DNA of 64,000 bases, from assembly GCA_963691715.1 (NCBI GenBank), contig OY829281.1, positions 2,604,001-2,668,000 on the forward strand, written 5' to 3'. Source of the DNA: HXMU1420-13 sp963691715. GTDB lineage: Bacteria; Bacteroidota; Rhodothermia; Balneolales; Balneolaceae. A program made the translations under genes and the position numbers. Positions within the stretch are counted from its first letter, which is position 1. Each line of letters opens with the position of its first letter. The notes beneath the pieces are model-generated. The model saw only the letters and a program-made list of their open reading frames with translations, did not search any database and was not told the origin of the DNA. This document shows positions 24,492 through 34,835 of the stretch, piece after piece.

Positions 24492-25820
24492 AGCAATCAA
24501 GGCCTCTATCTCAGCTATTTCTTTAGGTACATTGGTTAGATTTTCATAACCAGATTCGGTGACCAAAATATCATCCTCGATTCGAATTCCACCAAAATTG
24601 AGTAAGGATTTAACTTTTTCAATATCCAAAAACTCAGCTTTTTCTGGATCTTCCATTGCAGGTTCTAATACAGCTGGAACAAAATATATACCTGGTTCAA
24701 TGGTAATCACCATGCCAGGTTGTAGTTCTCTTCTGGTTCGTAAGAATTTAATACCTGGTCGATCGATGCGTTCAACGCCCTTGGGGTAGCCACCGACATC
24801 ATGAGTGTCTAATCCTAAAAAATGTCCCAAGCCATGAGGGAAGAAAAGAGCAAAGATATTTTTTTCCATGATATCGTCAATCTCACCTTTTATAATACCA
24901 AGATGCTTTAACCCACCCATCATAGTGCGAGCAGCCATCAAGTGGAGATCTTCCATCTTTACTCCTGGTCGAATGGATTCGATTACCTCGTTATGAGCAT
25001 TTAAAACACATTGATAAATATCTGCTTGTATCTTGGAGAATGTACCATTGGCGGGGAATGTTCTGGTATAATCAGAGGCATATCCATTACATTCAAATCC
25101 TGCATCCATTAAAAATAGGTCGCCGTCAGCTATCTTGCTATCATTTTCTACATAATGAAGAATTGAGGCATTTACACCACTTGCAAAAATTCCATTGTAT
25201 GCGTCTTGAAGAAGTCCATATTTAAGTTGTACTTCATTAAATATCGCTTTCATTTGATATTCCATCATGCCAGGCTTAATGGCTTTTATACAAGTTATGT
25301 ATGCCTCATCGTTAATGCGACATGCATTTTTCATTTGCTCAATTTCCCATTCTGTTTTAATAACTCGGCAATAGGTTAAAGCATCAGTGAGCGTTTCGGT
25401 ATCAACATTAAATCCTCGATTTAAATCTTCTACAAATTCTGCTTGTTCTTCTGTAAGGCAGTAGACTGTTTCTGGATGTAACTTTTTAAGTATGGAAAGG
25501 ATCTCGTTAGAATAGTGTAAATGATCAGGCTTATATTCTTCTTGATATTGTTCCTTAGTCTTCACGTAACCATGCCAAACAGCAAATTGTGCATCTCGTT
25601 TAGGTACAAATAGATGGTATTCCTCTTTTTTTAAATCGAGAATCAGTGAGCAGCCCGCTTCGTTTGCACCTGTTAGATACCAAAAGTTCGATTCTTGCCG
25701 AAAGGGGAATTCGTAATCTGTACCATACCGGTACATGGTATCTGCTCCCTGGATATAAACAACTCCATTTTGGTTATCATCGAAAAGAGAAAATAATTTT
25801 TCGCGGTGTAAATGATGCAT
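24486..25820 (-). CDS. pepP: Xaa-Pro aminopeptidase (M24B)
   Basis: A 444-aa cytoplasmic metallopeptidase that removes N-terminal residues before proline. An AMP_N domain (about 1-130, TDYEFPFRQESNFWYLTGA) precedes the pita-bread catalytic fold. The five metal ligands are visible: two Asp in LMDAGFECNGYASDYTRTFP, His in GLGHFLGLDTHD, Glu in ITIEPGIYF and Glu in GIRIEDD. Length and layout are standard. Confidence 0.96.
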   Translation of the reverse strand: MHHLHREKLFSLFDDNQNGVVYIQGADTMYRYGTDYEFPFRQESNFWYLTGANEAGCSLILDLKKEEYHLFVPKRDAQFAVWHGYVKTKEQYQEEYKPDHLHYSNEILSILKKLHPETVYCLTEEQAEFVEDLNRGFNVDTETLTDALTYCRVIKTEWEIEQMKNACRINDEAYITCIKAIKPGMMEYQMKAIFNEVQLKYGLLQDAYNGIFASGVNASILHYVENDSKIADGDLFLMDAGFECNGYASDYTRTFPANGTFSKIQADIYQCVLNAHNEVIESIRPGVKMEDLHLMAARTMMGGLKHLGIIKGEIDDIMEKNIFALFFPHGLGHFLGLDTHDVGGYPKGVERIDRPGIKFLRTRRELQPGMVITIEPGIYFVPAVLEPAMEDPEKAEFLDIEKVKSLLNFGGIRIEDDILVTESGYENLTNVPKEIAEIEALIAS

Positions 25821-25942
25821 GGCTCTATCAAAAAAAATTTATGTTGTACACTTAGAATAGGGAAACAAAAAACAAATTTCGATTCATTTTAAAAAATGGT
25901 TTTATGAGATAATGAAAGAGTTTAAAAGAGGTATAAAGTCAA

Positions 25943-26587
25943 TTATTCCCTCTTCTGTTTTTTTATTTTATCTCCTGTGCCAACAAATACTCCTAAAAAT
26001 TCATTATCAAAGGTTACTTCCAGAATGTGAGATGTAATTTCATTAGATGTTCCATCTTGTTTACCCATTACGAGCGCAGAGTTTGTAAGTGGATATTTTA
26101 CTCCTTTTGATGTAAAGCCTGTAACAGGTTGGCCAATCGGAAAGAATGAAATGACGGTTCTTGGTTCATAATTAGCCTTGAATGGTGAGGTTACCAAGAA
26201 TAGATCGCCATAGTCATCTCGAAAAATAATAGATTCAAATTTTGAATGAAATTGTTGAAGTACTGAAATATTTTTAATGGTATGATCGAATCTTTTACCC
26301 AAAGCACCAAGAATTACACAACGTACGGCCCCTTTTTCAAGCGCGTATTTTAACGCTTTTTCAAGATCGTTAGTGTCTTGATCTCCGTTAAGGAGAACAT
26401 GTACACCTTCATGATTGGTATATTTAAAACTATCTAAATCTCCAATCACTACATCTGGTAGGTGCTTAAATCCGATGTAAACATATCCACCACTATCTGC
26501 GCCGATCGTAAGATTTGCCCGCTTTATTTCATTTTCTAGTAAGTTTTTTGAAGGTGGACTACCACCACAAACAATGAGCGCCTGCAT
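25943..26587 (-). CDS. thiamine pyrophosphokinase
   Basis: Makes thiamine diphosphate from thiamine and ATP. The 214-aa protein has the catalytic N-domain with GADSGGYVYIGFKHLPDVVIGDLDS and NGDQDTNDLEKAL, then ILGALGKRFDHTIKNI, and the C-terminal thiamine-binding part around TSKGVKYPLTNSALVMGKQDGTSNE. No TPP riboswitch was seen upstream. Divergent from nrnA with a 74-bp gap that must hold both promoters. Confidence 0.93.
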   Translation of the reverse strand: MQALIVCGGSPPSKNLLENEIKRANLTIGADSGGYVYIGFKHLPDVVIGDLDSFKYTNHEGVHVLLNGDQDTNDLEKALKYALEKGAVRCVILGALGKRFDHTIKNISVLQQFHSKFESIIFRDDYGDLFLVTSPFKANYEPRTVISFFPIGQPVTGFTSKGVKYPLTNSALVMGKQDGTSNEITSHILEVTFDNEFLGVFVGTGDKIKKQKRE

Positions 26588-26661
26588 TTGAAAAGAATAA
26601 ATTGATGTAAAAGGTAATGGATTTGATCTTTGTTTGACTATTTTTAGCGTAAAAGAGATTT

Positions 26662-27645
26662 ATGTATAAAGAATTCATCGAACAAATAACTAAACACCGA
26701 AACGTAGCTGTTTTTTCACACGTTCGCCCAGATGGAGATTGTTTAGGGTCGCAAGTTGCATTTTGTTTATGGTTACAAAAAAATGGGATAAAAGCTACCG
26801 CTTTTAATGAAGATTCACCTTCTGATAATCTAATATGGTTAACTTCTATTTTTCCAATCGAAAAACCAAGTAAAAACAGGCTCCATGAATTCGATGCCTT
26901 TGTGATTTTGGATGGCAATGCACTTCACCGTTTTGGAGAGGTAGCGGAAGGTATCGTAGCTCTTGAAAAAGTAATATATATGATTGATCATCATCCGCAA
27001 CCAGATACCATATTTAAAGTAGCCATTTCAGATACTACATATTCATCAACGGCTGAACTTATTTATGAACTTTATAAAGAGCATGATATCACTCAAATAG
27101 ATGAAAAGTCGGCAAAGGCAATGTATGTTGGCATTGTTACGGATACAGGTTCATATCAATTTGATAGCGTCACTCCAAATACACTAAGAGCAGGTGCAGA
27201 TTTAATGCAGCGTGGAGATTTCAAACCAAATGAAGTAGTAGAAAAAATATATTCGACAAGGAAATTAAATCAATTAAAGTTACTGAGTACTGCTTTAGAT
27301 ACAATTACACTACATGCAAACAAACAAATTGCTAGTATTTGCGTTACCAAAACTATGTTTGAGGCTACCGACACTAAAAAAGAAGACACGGAAGGATTTG
27401 TTAGCTATCCCCTTAGTATTTCTGGTGTAAAAGCATGTATTCTTTTTAGAGAAGATGATGATAGAATTAAAATTAGTCTCAGATCTAGAAGTGAAATTGA
27501 TGTTAATAAGTGGGCTCGTAACATACATGGAGGTGGACATAAAAAAGCAGCAGCTGGATGGCACATAGGCCCTCTAGAAGATGCTATGAAAGAGGTTATT
27601 GCCATAGGTAAACAACAATTGAATGAAAAAATGACGTATGAATAA
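26662..27645 (+). CDS. nrnA: DHH-family phosphoesterase (NrnA-like oligoribonuclease / pAp phosphatase)
   Basis: A 327-aa protein. The DHH part has SHVRPDGDCLGS (about 19-30), DGNALHRFG and IDHHPQPD (about 110-117), the metal ligands of the family. The C-terminal DHHA1 part has the substrate motif IHGGGHKKAAAG. It would degrade nanoRNA and dephosphorylate pAp, a by-product of sulfate assimilation. A cysH gene lies 6.4 kb downstream on the same strand. Overlaps the next gene by 8 bp. Confidence 0.93.
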   Translation: MYKEFIEQITKHRNVAVFSHVRPDGDCLGSQVAFCLWLQKNGIKATAFNEDSPSDNLIWLTSIFPIEKPSKNRLHEFDAFVILDGNALHRFGEVAEGIVALEKVIYMIDHHPQPDTIFKVAISDTTYSSTAELIYELYKEHDITQIDEKSAKAMYVGIVTDTGSYQFDSVTPNTLRAGADLMQRGDFKPNEVVEKIYSTRKLNQLKLLSTALDTITLHANKQIASICVTKTMFEATDTKKEDTEGFVSYPLSISGVKACILFREDDDRIKISLRSRSEIDVNKWARNIHGGGHKKAAAGWHIGPLEDAMKEVIAIGKQQLNEKMTYE

Positions 27646-28831
27646 GAAAGCTTTTACTGTTATTACATTACTATTAATGTGGAATGGATGTACTCAACAT
27701 TCAGAAGAAATGAACACGCAAATTACGGTGAGTAATGAATCTATTACTTCTGATCAAACCTACACAGAAAACAAAGGTGCACGGTCTAATTCTAACATCA
27801 AAAATATTAATGAGCATCGAAGCAATGCCATAACAAGAGCTGTTAATAAAGCGGAAGCAGCAATTGTAAGTATTACTGTAACAGAACTTCAGCGAGGATA
27901 TACTAGAGATTTTGATTCTTTTTTCTTTCGATTTTTTGAACGCCCCATACAAAGAGAAGTACAGAGCATGGGTTCAGGTTTTATAATCAGTGCTGATGGC
28001 TTAATAGTGACCAATGAACATGTGGCTAGCAAACAAGCTAAAACCATTGTTGTTACCTTAACCAATGGTGAGGAATATGAGGCTGAATTGTTAGGGGCAG
28101 ATGAGTTTGCTGATTTATCATTACTTAAAATTAAAAGTGAGAAAAATGATTTTCTATTTGTCAATTTTGCTGACTCAGACGAAGTAATGGTAGGTGAGTG
28201 GGCAATTGCAATGGGAAATCCTTTTGGACTTTTTGCTGACGGTCAACCTACAGTAACGGTGGGAGTGGTAAGCGGCACAAATAGAGATTTTCGACCAGAT
28301 CCCCAAGAACCACGAGTATATTTGGATATGATTCAAACAGATGCCGCAATAAATCGTGGAAATTCAGGAGGACCACTGTTAAATAGTGAAGGAGAGGTTA
28401 TTGGGGTAAATACCTTTATCTTTACAGGAGGAACAAGTAGTGGCTTTGTAGGATTAGGATTTGCTATTCCTAGTGATCGAGTACAAAAAATCATTGGTCA
28501 ATTGAAAGATTCAGGGGAAGTTTCACTGGATTTTGATCCTGGGATGGAATTCACCCAGATGACTAACCAACTTGTATATCAATATGGGTTGCCACCTGTA
28601 GCTGGGTTATTTGTTACCAGTGTAAATAAGGATGGTCCAGCTTATGAAGGCGGTATAATGCCAGGTGATATTATAACAAGAATCGGAGAAGAGCGGGTAT
28701 CTAGTGAAATGCATGCTTGGGCATTAATGAGAGAGTATGAAGAGGGAGATGAAATGATAGTACGATTATTTCGTGAAGGGAAAGAATATGAAGCCGAATT
28801 AATGTTGCGCAAGCGAGTGGCAGGTAGATGA
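27638..28831 (+). CDS. HtrA/DegP-like periplasmic serine protease, one PDZ domain
   Basis: A 397-aa protein. N-terminal hydrophobic segment TVITLLLMWNGC ends in Cys19, so it may be a lipoprotein, although WNGC is a poor lipobox. A low-complexity linker (about 25-75) leads to the trypsin-like domain with the triad His128 (TNEHVA), Asp159 (ADLSLL) and Ser243 (GNSGGPL). A single PDZ domain follows (about 300-390, AYEGGIMPGDIITRIG). DegP itself has two PDZ domains, so DegS- or HtrA-like is a better label. Translationally coupled to nrnA. Confidence 0.94.
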   Translation: MNKKAFTVITLLLMWNGCTQHSEEMNTQITVSNESITSDQTYTENKGARSNSNIKNINEHRSNAITRAVNKAEAAIVSITVTELQRGYTRDFDSFFFRFFERPIQREVQSMGSGFIISADGLIVTNEHVASKQAKTIVVTLTNGEEYEAELLGADEFADLSLLKIKSEKNDFLFVNFADSDEVMVGEWAIAMGNPFGLFADGQPTVTVGVVSGTNRDFRPDPQEPRVYLDMIQTDAAINRGNSGGPLLNSEGEVIGVNTFIFTGGTSSGFVGLGFAIPSDRVQKIIGQLKDSGEVSLDFDPGMEFTQMTNQLVYQYGLPPVAGLFVTSVNKDGPAYEGGIMPGDIITRIGEERVSSEMHAWALMREYEEGDEMIVRLFREGKEYEAELMLRKRVAGR

Positions 28832-28856
28832 AAAAGCATGATTAAAAATTAGAGTA

Positions 28857-30347
28857 ATGCAGACTCTCGGAATAGATTTAGGAAGTTCAGCCATCAAATT
28901 ATCCATTTTTGATGCATCCATAGATAAGGGTATAGCTTCTTCAATATTTCCAAAAAAGGAACTTCCGATTCATGCCAAAAAACCGGGTTGGGCGGAACAA
29001 AATCCTGAAACTTGGTGGCAAATTTTTAAATCAGCTTTAAAACAAATGGCACAAGAAGGTGCTGACCTAACTGCTATCGAGGCTATTGGAATTTCATACC
29101 AAATGCATGGGTTGGTAATTGTTGACAAAGAAAAAAAAGTGTTACGACCATCAATAATTTGGTGTGACAGTAGAGCCGTAGAAATAGGAGAGAAAGCATT
29201 TCAAGACCTAGGAGGGGTAAAGGCGCTATCAAAACTATTAAATTCACCAGCTAATTTTACCGCGTCTAAGCTAGCATGGGTGAAAGAGAATGAACCCTCC
29301 GTATTCAAAGATATACATAAAGTAATGCTTCCTGGAGATTATCTCGTAATGAAGCTTACAGGACACATCACAACCACAGCTTGTGCACTATCGGAGGGTA
29401 TCATGTGGGACTTTGAATCCAATGCATTAAGTACTGATGTTTTAGATGTATTTGGATTTGATGAAAAGATCATCCCAGAAATTGTACCGCCCATTGGATC
29501 AGCATTGAAAATTGATGAGGCGGTTGCCCTAGAGCTGGGATTAGATAAGAGTGTGAACATATGCTATCGAGCTGGAGATCAGCCTAATAATGCTTTTTCT
29601 TTACGAACACTTAATCCTGGCGAAGTTGCTGCTACTGCAGGCACCTCTGGTGTAATTTATGCAGTTACAGAAAAGCAAATTTGTGATATAAAATCGCGAA
29701 TAAATACTTTTATGCATGTTAATTCATCGAAAAGTAATCCGAGAAATGGGATTTTGATTTGTGTTAATGGAACTGGAATTCTTTACAGTTGGCTTAAGAA
29801 ATTATTAAATGCTGGCAACGGAAGTTTAGACTATGATACAATGAATGCACGGGTAGAATCTGTAAAACCTGGATCCGATGGTCTTATCTGTATTCCATTT
29901 GGGAATGGAGCAGAACGTATGTTCGAAAACAATGTATTGGGATCTCATTTTTTGAATTTAGATTTTAATCGCCATAGTGATCCTCATATGCTACGGGCAG
30001 CAATTGAAGGTGTAGTTTATGCACTTAATTTTGGGTTAGAAATATTGAAAGACCTACAAGTTCCTATCACTACAATACGTGCTGGTAAAGCCAATTTATT
30101 TTTAAGTAAATCTTTTAGAGAAATCTTTGTTAATGTAACGGGTTGTAAACTTGAACTTTATGATACCAATGGTGCTTTAGGTGCAGCACGAGGAGCGGCA
30201 TTGGGTGCTGGATATTATAAAACTATAGATGATGCCTTCGACAAGCTTGAATTGATAGATCATATAATACCTGATGCTGAACTGTCGAATCATTACAGGA
30301 TTTTATTTAAAGAGTGGAAAACTACTATTGAAAGACGTTCATTTTAA
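28857..30347 (+). CDS. xylB: xylulokinase
   Basis: Phosphorylates D-xylulose, the second step of xylose use. A 496-aa FGGY-family kinase: the N-terminal nucleotide site is LGIDLGSSAIKLSIFD, followed by AEQNPETWW, IGISYQMHGLV and IIWCDSRA. The catalytic Asp is in YRAGDQPNNAF. The C-domain has AAIEGVVYALNFGLEIL. First gene of the xylB-xylA-GH3 run, 25 bp after the HtrA gene, so it may be reached by that transcript. Confidence 0.95.
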   Translation: MQTLGIDLGSSAIKLSIFDASIDKGIASSIFPKKELPIHAKKPGWAEQNPETWWQIFKSALKQMAQEGADLTAIEAIGISYQMHGLVIVDKEKKVLRPSIIWCDSRAVEIGEKAFQDLGGVKALSKLLNSPANFTASKLAWVKENEPSVFKDIHKVMLPGDYLVMKLTGHITTTACALSEGIMWDFESNALSTDVLDVFGFDEKIIPEIVPPIGSALKIDEAVALELGLDKSVNICYRAGDQPNNAFSLRTLNPGEVAATAGTSGVIYAVTEKQICDIKSRINTFMHVNSSKSNPRNGILICVNGTGILYSWLKKLLNAGNGSLDYDTMNARVESVKPGSDGLICIPFGNGAERMFENNVLGSHFLNLDFNRHSDPHMLRAAIEGVVYALNFGLEILKDLQVPITTIRAGKANLFLSKSFREIFVNVTGCKLELYDTNGALGAARGAALGAGYYKTIDDAFDKLELIDHIIPDAELSNHYRILFKEWKTTIERRSF

Positions 30348-30359
30348 AACAAAAAGAGT

Positions 30360-31691
30360 ATGAGAACACTTGTTGGAGAAAAGGAATATTTTAAAGGAAT
30401 TGGAAAAATCAACTTTGAAGGAAAAGACTCGAAAAATCCACTAGCTTTTCGGTTTTATGATGAAAATAGGGTAATTGCTGATAAAACAATGAAAGACCAT
30501 TTAAGGTTTGCCGTAGCTTACTGGCATACTTTAGAAGGTACTGGTGGAGATCCATTTGGTCCGGGAACTAAACAATTTCCATGGCAAAAAAGTAATGATC
30601 CATATGAAAAGGCAAGAAATAAAATGGACGCAGCTTTTGAGTTTATCACGAAACTGGGGGTTTCCTATTATTGCTTTCATGATTTTGATTTGATTGATGA
30701 AGGTAGTTCTCTCAGAGAATCAGAAAAAAGATTAGAATTTATAACTGATTATGCTCTAGAAAAACAGAAAGCATCGGGAGTTAAACTGCTCTGGGGAACT
30801 GCGAATTTATTTTCACATCCCAAATACATGAATGGTGCATCCACTAATCCAGATTTTAATACGGTAGCGCATGCTGGTGCTCAATTAAAAAATGCTTTGG
30901 ATGCTACTATCAAACTAGGAGGGCTAAACTATGTATTTTGGGGTGGAAGAGAAGGCTACATGAGTCTTTTGAATACTGATATGAAAAGAGAGCAAGAGCA
31001 TTTTGCATCTTTCCTGCATATGGCCAAAGACTATGCACGATCGAATGGCTTTAAGGGTACATTCTTTATTGAGCCAAAACCAGCAGAACCCATGAAACAT
31101 CAATATGATTTCGATGCATCAACCGTTCTGGCTTTCTTACAAAAATTCGATTTAATGGATGATTTTAAATTGAACATTGAAGTAAATCACGCAACGTTAG
31201 CAGGGCATACTTTTGAACATGAATTACAAGTAGCAGCTGATAATGGACTCTTAGGAAGTATAGATGCAAATCGAGGAGATTATCAAAATGGATGGGATAC
31301 CGATCAATTTCCAGTTGATTTATTTGAGCTAACCCAGGCTATGATGATTATTCTTCAAGCTGGTGGGTTTAAAGGTGGAGGCATTAATTTTGATGCTAAA
31401 ACACGCCGCAATTCAACAGATCTTGAGGATATTTTTTATGCTCATATTGGCGGAATGGATTTATTTGCACGGGCATTAATAGCTGCGAACCAAATAGTAC
31501 ATGAATCGGAATATTTGGAGTTAAAAAACGATCGCTATCAATCTTTTAATTCAGGAAAAGGTAAAGAATTTGAGGAGGATAAACTGACACTTGAAGAGTT
31601 ATATCAACATGCATTAACACATCCTAAATTAATACAAAAGAGTGGCAAACAAGAGCGTTTTGAAAATCTGATTAATAGGTACATTCTTTAA
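30360..31691 (+). CDS. xylA: xylose isomerase
   Basis: Converts D-xylose to D-xylulose. A 443-aa class II isomerase. Active-site blocks are FAVAYWHTLEGTGGDPFGPG, SYYCFHDFDL with the catalytic His, FIEPKPAEPMKHQYD with metal-binding Glu, EVNHATLAGHTFEHEL, and SIDANRGDYQNGWDTDQFP with metal Asp residues. All ligands are present. 12 bp after xylB and overlapping the GH3 start by 1 base (TAATG). Confidence 0.97.
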   Translation: MRTLVGEKEYFKGIGKINFEGKDSKNPLAFRFYDENRVIADKTMKDHLRFAVAYWHTLEGTGGDPFGPGTKQFPWQKSNDPYEKARNKMDAAFEFITKLGVSYYCFHDFDLIDEGSSLRESEKRLEFITDYALEKQKASGVKLLWGTANLFSHPKYMNGASTNPDFNTVAHAGAQLKNALDATIKLGGLNYVFWGGREGYMSLLNTDMKREQEHFASFLHMAKDYARSNGFKGTFFIEPKPAEPMKHQYDFDASTVLAFLQKFDLMDDFKLNIEVNHATLAGHTFEHELQVAADNGLLGSIDANRGDYQNGWDTDQFPVDLFELTQAMMIILQAGGFKGGGINFDAKTRRNSTDLEDIFYAHIGGMDLFARALIAANQIVHESEYLELKNDRYQSFNSGKGKEFEEDKLTLEELYQHALTHPKLIQKSGKQERFENLINRYIL

Positions 31692-34003
31692 TGTTGGATC
31701 TTGTAAATGCCCGATATAAAGACCCAAATTTAGATCCAAAAGAACGGGTAGATGATCTGATATCTTACATGACTTTGGAAGAAAAAGTCGCTCAAATGAT
31801 GTGTATTTGGAATGGCAAAAGAGAGATGTTAGTAGATGAACAAGGAAATTTTGACTATGAAAAAGCAAAACAATCATTTAAACATGGGCATGGGATTGGA
31901 CAAATTGGTCGACCAAGTGATGCCGGTAAAGATGAAGAGTCAGGTCATGATCAAGGATTAGAATTAAGAGAAACAGTTGCACTTACAAATGCGATTCAGA
32001 AATTTTTTATTGAACACACACGATTAGGAATACCCGTTTTTTTTCATGAAGAATGTCTTCATGGACTAGCAGCCAAGGGGGCCACAAGTTTTCCACAACC
32101 CATTGCTCTAGCAGGAACTTTTAATACAAAGCTGATCGAGCAGCTTTATTCAATAGCTGCGAAAGAAACCCGTGATCGGGGAGCACATCAAGCACTAACT
32201 CCTGTAGTTGATGTGGCTAGAGATCCACGCTGGGGAAGAGTAGAAGAGACATTTGGGGAAGATCCATATTTGGTTTCAGAAATGGGAAAAGCCGCAGTAC
32301 GAGGATTTCAAGGAGATTCTAGGTTTAAAAATAAGGAGAAAGTCGTTGCAACCTTAAAGCATTTTGCAGCACATGGCCAGCCTGAATCAGGAACAAATTG
32401 TGCACCAGCGAATATTTCTGAAAGAGTACTTCGTGAAACTTTTCTTATGCCATTTAAAGAAGCAATTCAAGAGGCTGGATTGATAAGTATTATGCCATCA
32501 TATAATGAAATTGATGGAATCCCTTCTCATGCTAATGAATGGTTGCTGAACGATGTACTTAGGGAAGAATGGGGATTTAATGGATACTTAGTTTCCGACT
32601 ATTATGCAATTCAAGAATTATACCATCGGGATGCAACACACGGTCATCACGTTGCCGTTGATAAGAAACAAGCCGCTGAACTTGCAATACATGCAGGAAT
32701 AAACCTGGAACTTCCAGAGCCCGATTGTTATACTTATTTGTTTGATTTGGTAGAAGAAAAAAGGGTTGAAGAAACTGCAATAGATGAACTAATAAAACCA
32801 TTATTGTTCTGGAAATTTAAGATGGGATTATTTGAAAATCCTTATACGGATGTAAGAGAAGAGGACCAGTTGGAATCCAAAAAAGCATTGGCACTTCAAG
32901 CAGCGGAAGAATCTATCATTTTACTCAAAAATAAGAGTAATATTCTTCCACTGAGTAAAGATAATCTTAAAAAACTTGCAGTGATTGGTCCAAATGCACA
33001 TGTACCTTTACTTGGAGGGTACAGTGGTGAGCCAAAAGAGAGCGTAACGATTTTACAAGGTATTAAAGAGCATCTTGGTAATAGTGTAGAGGTGCTATTT
33101 CATGAGGGATGTAAAATTACAGTTGATGGGCGTTGGGAAAAAGATGAGGTGGTATTTCCAAATGAATCTGAGGAATTACAAAGTATTGCAGAAGCAGTTG
33201 CGATTGCAAAAAATACCGATGCCATATTATTAGCAATAGGTGGGAACGATCAAACTTCTAGAGAAGCATGGTCTAAGCATCATATGGGTGATCGTACTAG
33301 TTTAGATTTAATTGGTTATCAAAGAACGTTAGTAGATGAATTAAAAAAATTAGAGAAACCGTTAGTTGTCATGGTTTGCAACGGTCGTCCATTAAGTATT
33401 ACTGATGTTTCACAGAAAGCGGATGCACTTTTAGAATGTTGGTATGGAGGTCAGGAAGCGGGTTTAGCAATCGCAAAAGTCATTTTTGGTGAAGTAAATC
33501 CAAGTGGAAAACTATCCATTTCTATACCACGATCTGTAGGGCAATTACCCATTTTCTACAACCATAAACCATCTGCAAGAAGGGGGTTTTTAGATGAGGA
33601 AAAAACACCACTTTATCCATTTGGTTTTGGGTTGAGTTACACAAAGTTTGAACTATCTGAAATTACTCTGGCAGATGATATCATTCATATTGATGAATCA
33701 ACTAATGTAAAATATACTATAACAAATGTAGGAAAGACTGCGGGTTATGAAGTTATACAAATGTACATACGAGATGTTCATAGTTCAGTAACTAGACCTA
33801 TCAAAGAATTAAAAGGATTTCAAAAAATTTGGCTAGAAGCAGGTGAGTCAAAAGATTTTTCATTTCCAATAAGTCCAAACCTTTTGTCATTTTATGATAT
33901 CCGTAAAAACTATGTTGTAGAACCAGGTGAATTTCATATCATGATTGGCAATAGTTCACAAGATGTATGTTTGGTGAGTTCAGTATTAACCGTGATTTCC
34001 TGA
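31691..34003 (+). CDS. glycoside hydrolase family 3, beta-xylosidase/beta-glucosidase
   Basis: A 770-aa GH3 enzyme: N-terminal TIM barrel (about 1-350) with the nucleophile Asp in YLVSDYYAIQEL, the alpha/beta sandwich (about 390-620, IILLKNKSNILPL ... LLAIGGNDQTSREAW) and a C-terminal fibronectin-III-like domain (VKYTITNVGKTAGYEVIQMY). There is no signal peptide, so it should act in the cytoplasm on imported xylo-oligosaccharides. Fused by a 1-base overlap to xylA, which makes beta-xylosidase the most likely activity. No transporter gene is in the operon. Confidence 0.93.
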   Translation: MLDLVNARYKDPNLDPKERVDDLISYMTLEEKVAQMMCIWNGKREMLVDEQGNFDYEKAKQSFKHGHGIGQIGRPSDAGKDEESGHDQGLELRETVALTNAIQKFFIEHTRLGIPVFFHEECLHGLAAKGATSFPQPIALAGTFNTKLIEQLYSIAAKETRDRGAHQALTPVVDVARDPRWGRVEETFGEDPYLVSEMGKAAVRGFQGDSRFKNKEKVVATLKHFAAHGQPESGTNCAPANISERVLRETFLMPFKEAIQEAGLISIMPSYNEIDGIPSHANEWLLNDVLREEWGFNGYLVSDYYAIQELYHRDATHGHHVAVDKKQAAELAIHAGINLELPEPDCYTYLFDLVEEKRVEETAIDELIKPLLFWKFKMGLFENPYTDVREEDQLESKKALALQAAEESIILLKNKSNILPLSKDNLKKLAVIGPNAHVPLLGGYSGEPKESVTILQGIKEHLGNSVEVLFHEGCKITVDGRWEKDEVVFPNESEELQSIAEAVAIAKNTDAILLAIGGNDQTSREAWSKHHMGDRTSLDLIGYQRTLVDELKKLEKPLVVMVCNGRPLSITDVSQKADALLECWYGGQEAGLAIAKVIFGEVNPSGKLSISIPRSVGQLPIFYNHKPSARRGFLDEEKTPLYPFGFGLSYTKFELSEITLADDIIHIDESTNVKYTITNVGKTAGYEVIQMYIRDVHSSVTRPIKELKGFQKIWLEAGESKDFSFPISPNLLSFYDIRKNYVVEPGEFHIMIGNSSQDVCLVSSVLTVIS

Positions 34004-34111
34004 TCATTTGGATCTAGATGATGCACAAAAATGAAAAAGCGCTTACACAAAAAAAGTGAACAATTACTGTTTTACAGTTGTTTAAAAGTGATAATAGAGA
34101 GAGTTTCCTAC

Positions 34112-34771
34112 ATGTTATCCAAAAAAATCGAGTCCATAAATAAGGCATTATCTGTGTCACTAATAGATGCGCGTTTAGCCTACATTCTAAACACATTTAA
34201 AGATAAGGCACTGGTAACAACCTCGTTTGGTGTCACATCATCCATACTACTACATTTTTTGAGTAGAGTAAGGCCAGGTTATCCAGTTCATTTTATAGAT
34301 ACAGGGTACTTGTTTGACGAAACAATAGCATATAAAGAAGAACTTACTCGTTTATTGGATTTAAATGTTATCACCCACAAACCGAAGGTTAAAGCTCATG
34401 AGGCAACAAGGATTGCTAAGCTGTGGGAAACTGACCCTGATGCTTGTTGTGGTGTAAATAAATTGAGTCCATTGGAAAAAGTTAAACAAAACTATGAAGT
34501 ATGGATATCAGGACTGATAGGATTTCAAAATGGATATCGATCTGGATTAGACATATTACAACGTAGAAATGACATTTATCGGTTTTATCCTTTAATCGAT
34601 TGGACTCAATCACAAATTGATGATTATTTCAATTATTTTGGATTACCCACCCACCCACTTGTACCACTGGGTTTCAATTCTTTAGGGTGTACTCATTGCA
34701 CACAGCAAGGAAAAGGAAGAGAGGGGCGATGGACAGGAAGTGGGAAATCTGAATGTGGATTACATACTTAA
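34112..34771 (+). CDS. cysH: adenylyl-sulfate reductase (assimilatory, 4Fe-4S type CysH)
   Basis: Reduces APS (or PAPS) to sulfite. About 219 aa from ATG 34112. The frame is open to ATG 34031, but the extra 27 residues are basic and unlike the family. The PP-loop-like ALVTTSFGVTSSILLHFL and DTGYLFDETIAY fit the family. CC in DACCGVNK and CxxC in GCTHCTQQ form the four-cysteine iron-sulfur motif, which points to the APS-specific form. The catalytic Cys is in the C-terminal ECGLHT. Follows the xylose operon with no other cys gene nearby. Confidence 0.92.
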   Translation: MLSKKIESINKALSVSLIDARLAYILNTFKDKALVTTSFGVTSSILLHFLSRVRPGYPVHFIDTGYLFDETIAYKEELTRLLDLNVITHKPKVKAHEATRIAKLWETDPDACCGVNKLSPLEKVKQNYEVWISGLIGFQNGYRSGLDILQRRNDIYRFYPLIDWTQSQIDDYFNYFGLPTHPLVPLGFNSLGCTHCTQQGKGREGRWTGSGKSECGLHT

Positions 34772-34835
34772 TCTAGGTAAAATTATTTCTTATCAATGTC
34801 TAATAGTTAAGGTTCTTTTACATACGATTTAACGT

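Noticed and set aside
26559..26918. 119-residue minus-strand open frame across the nrnA start
   Set aside because: It lies inside nrnA and has no protein features. nrnA is clear on the plus strand.
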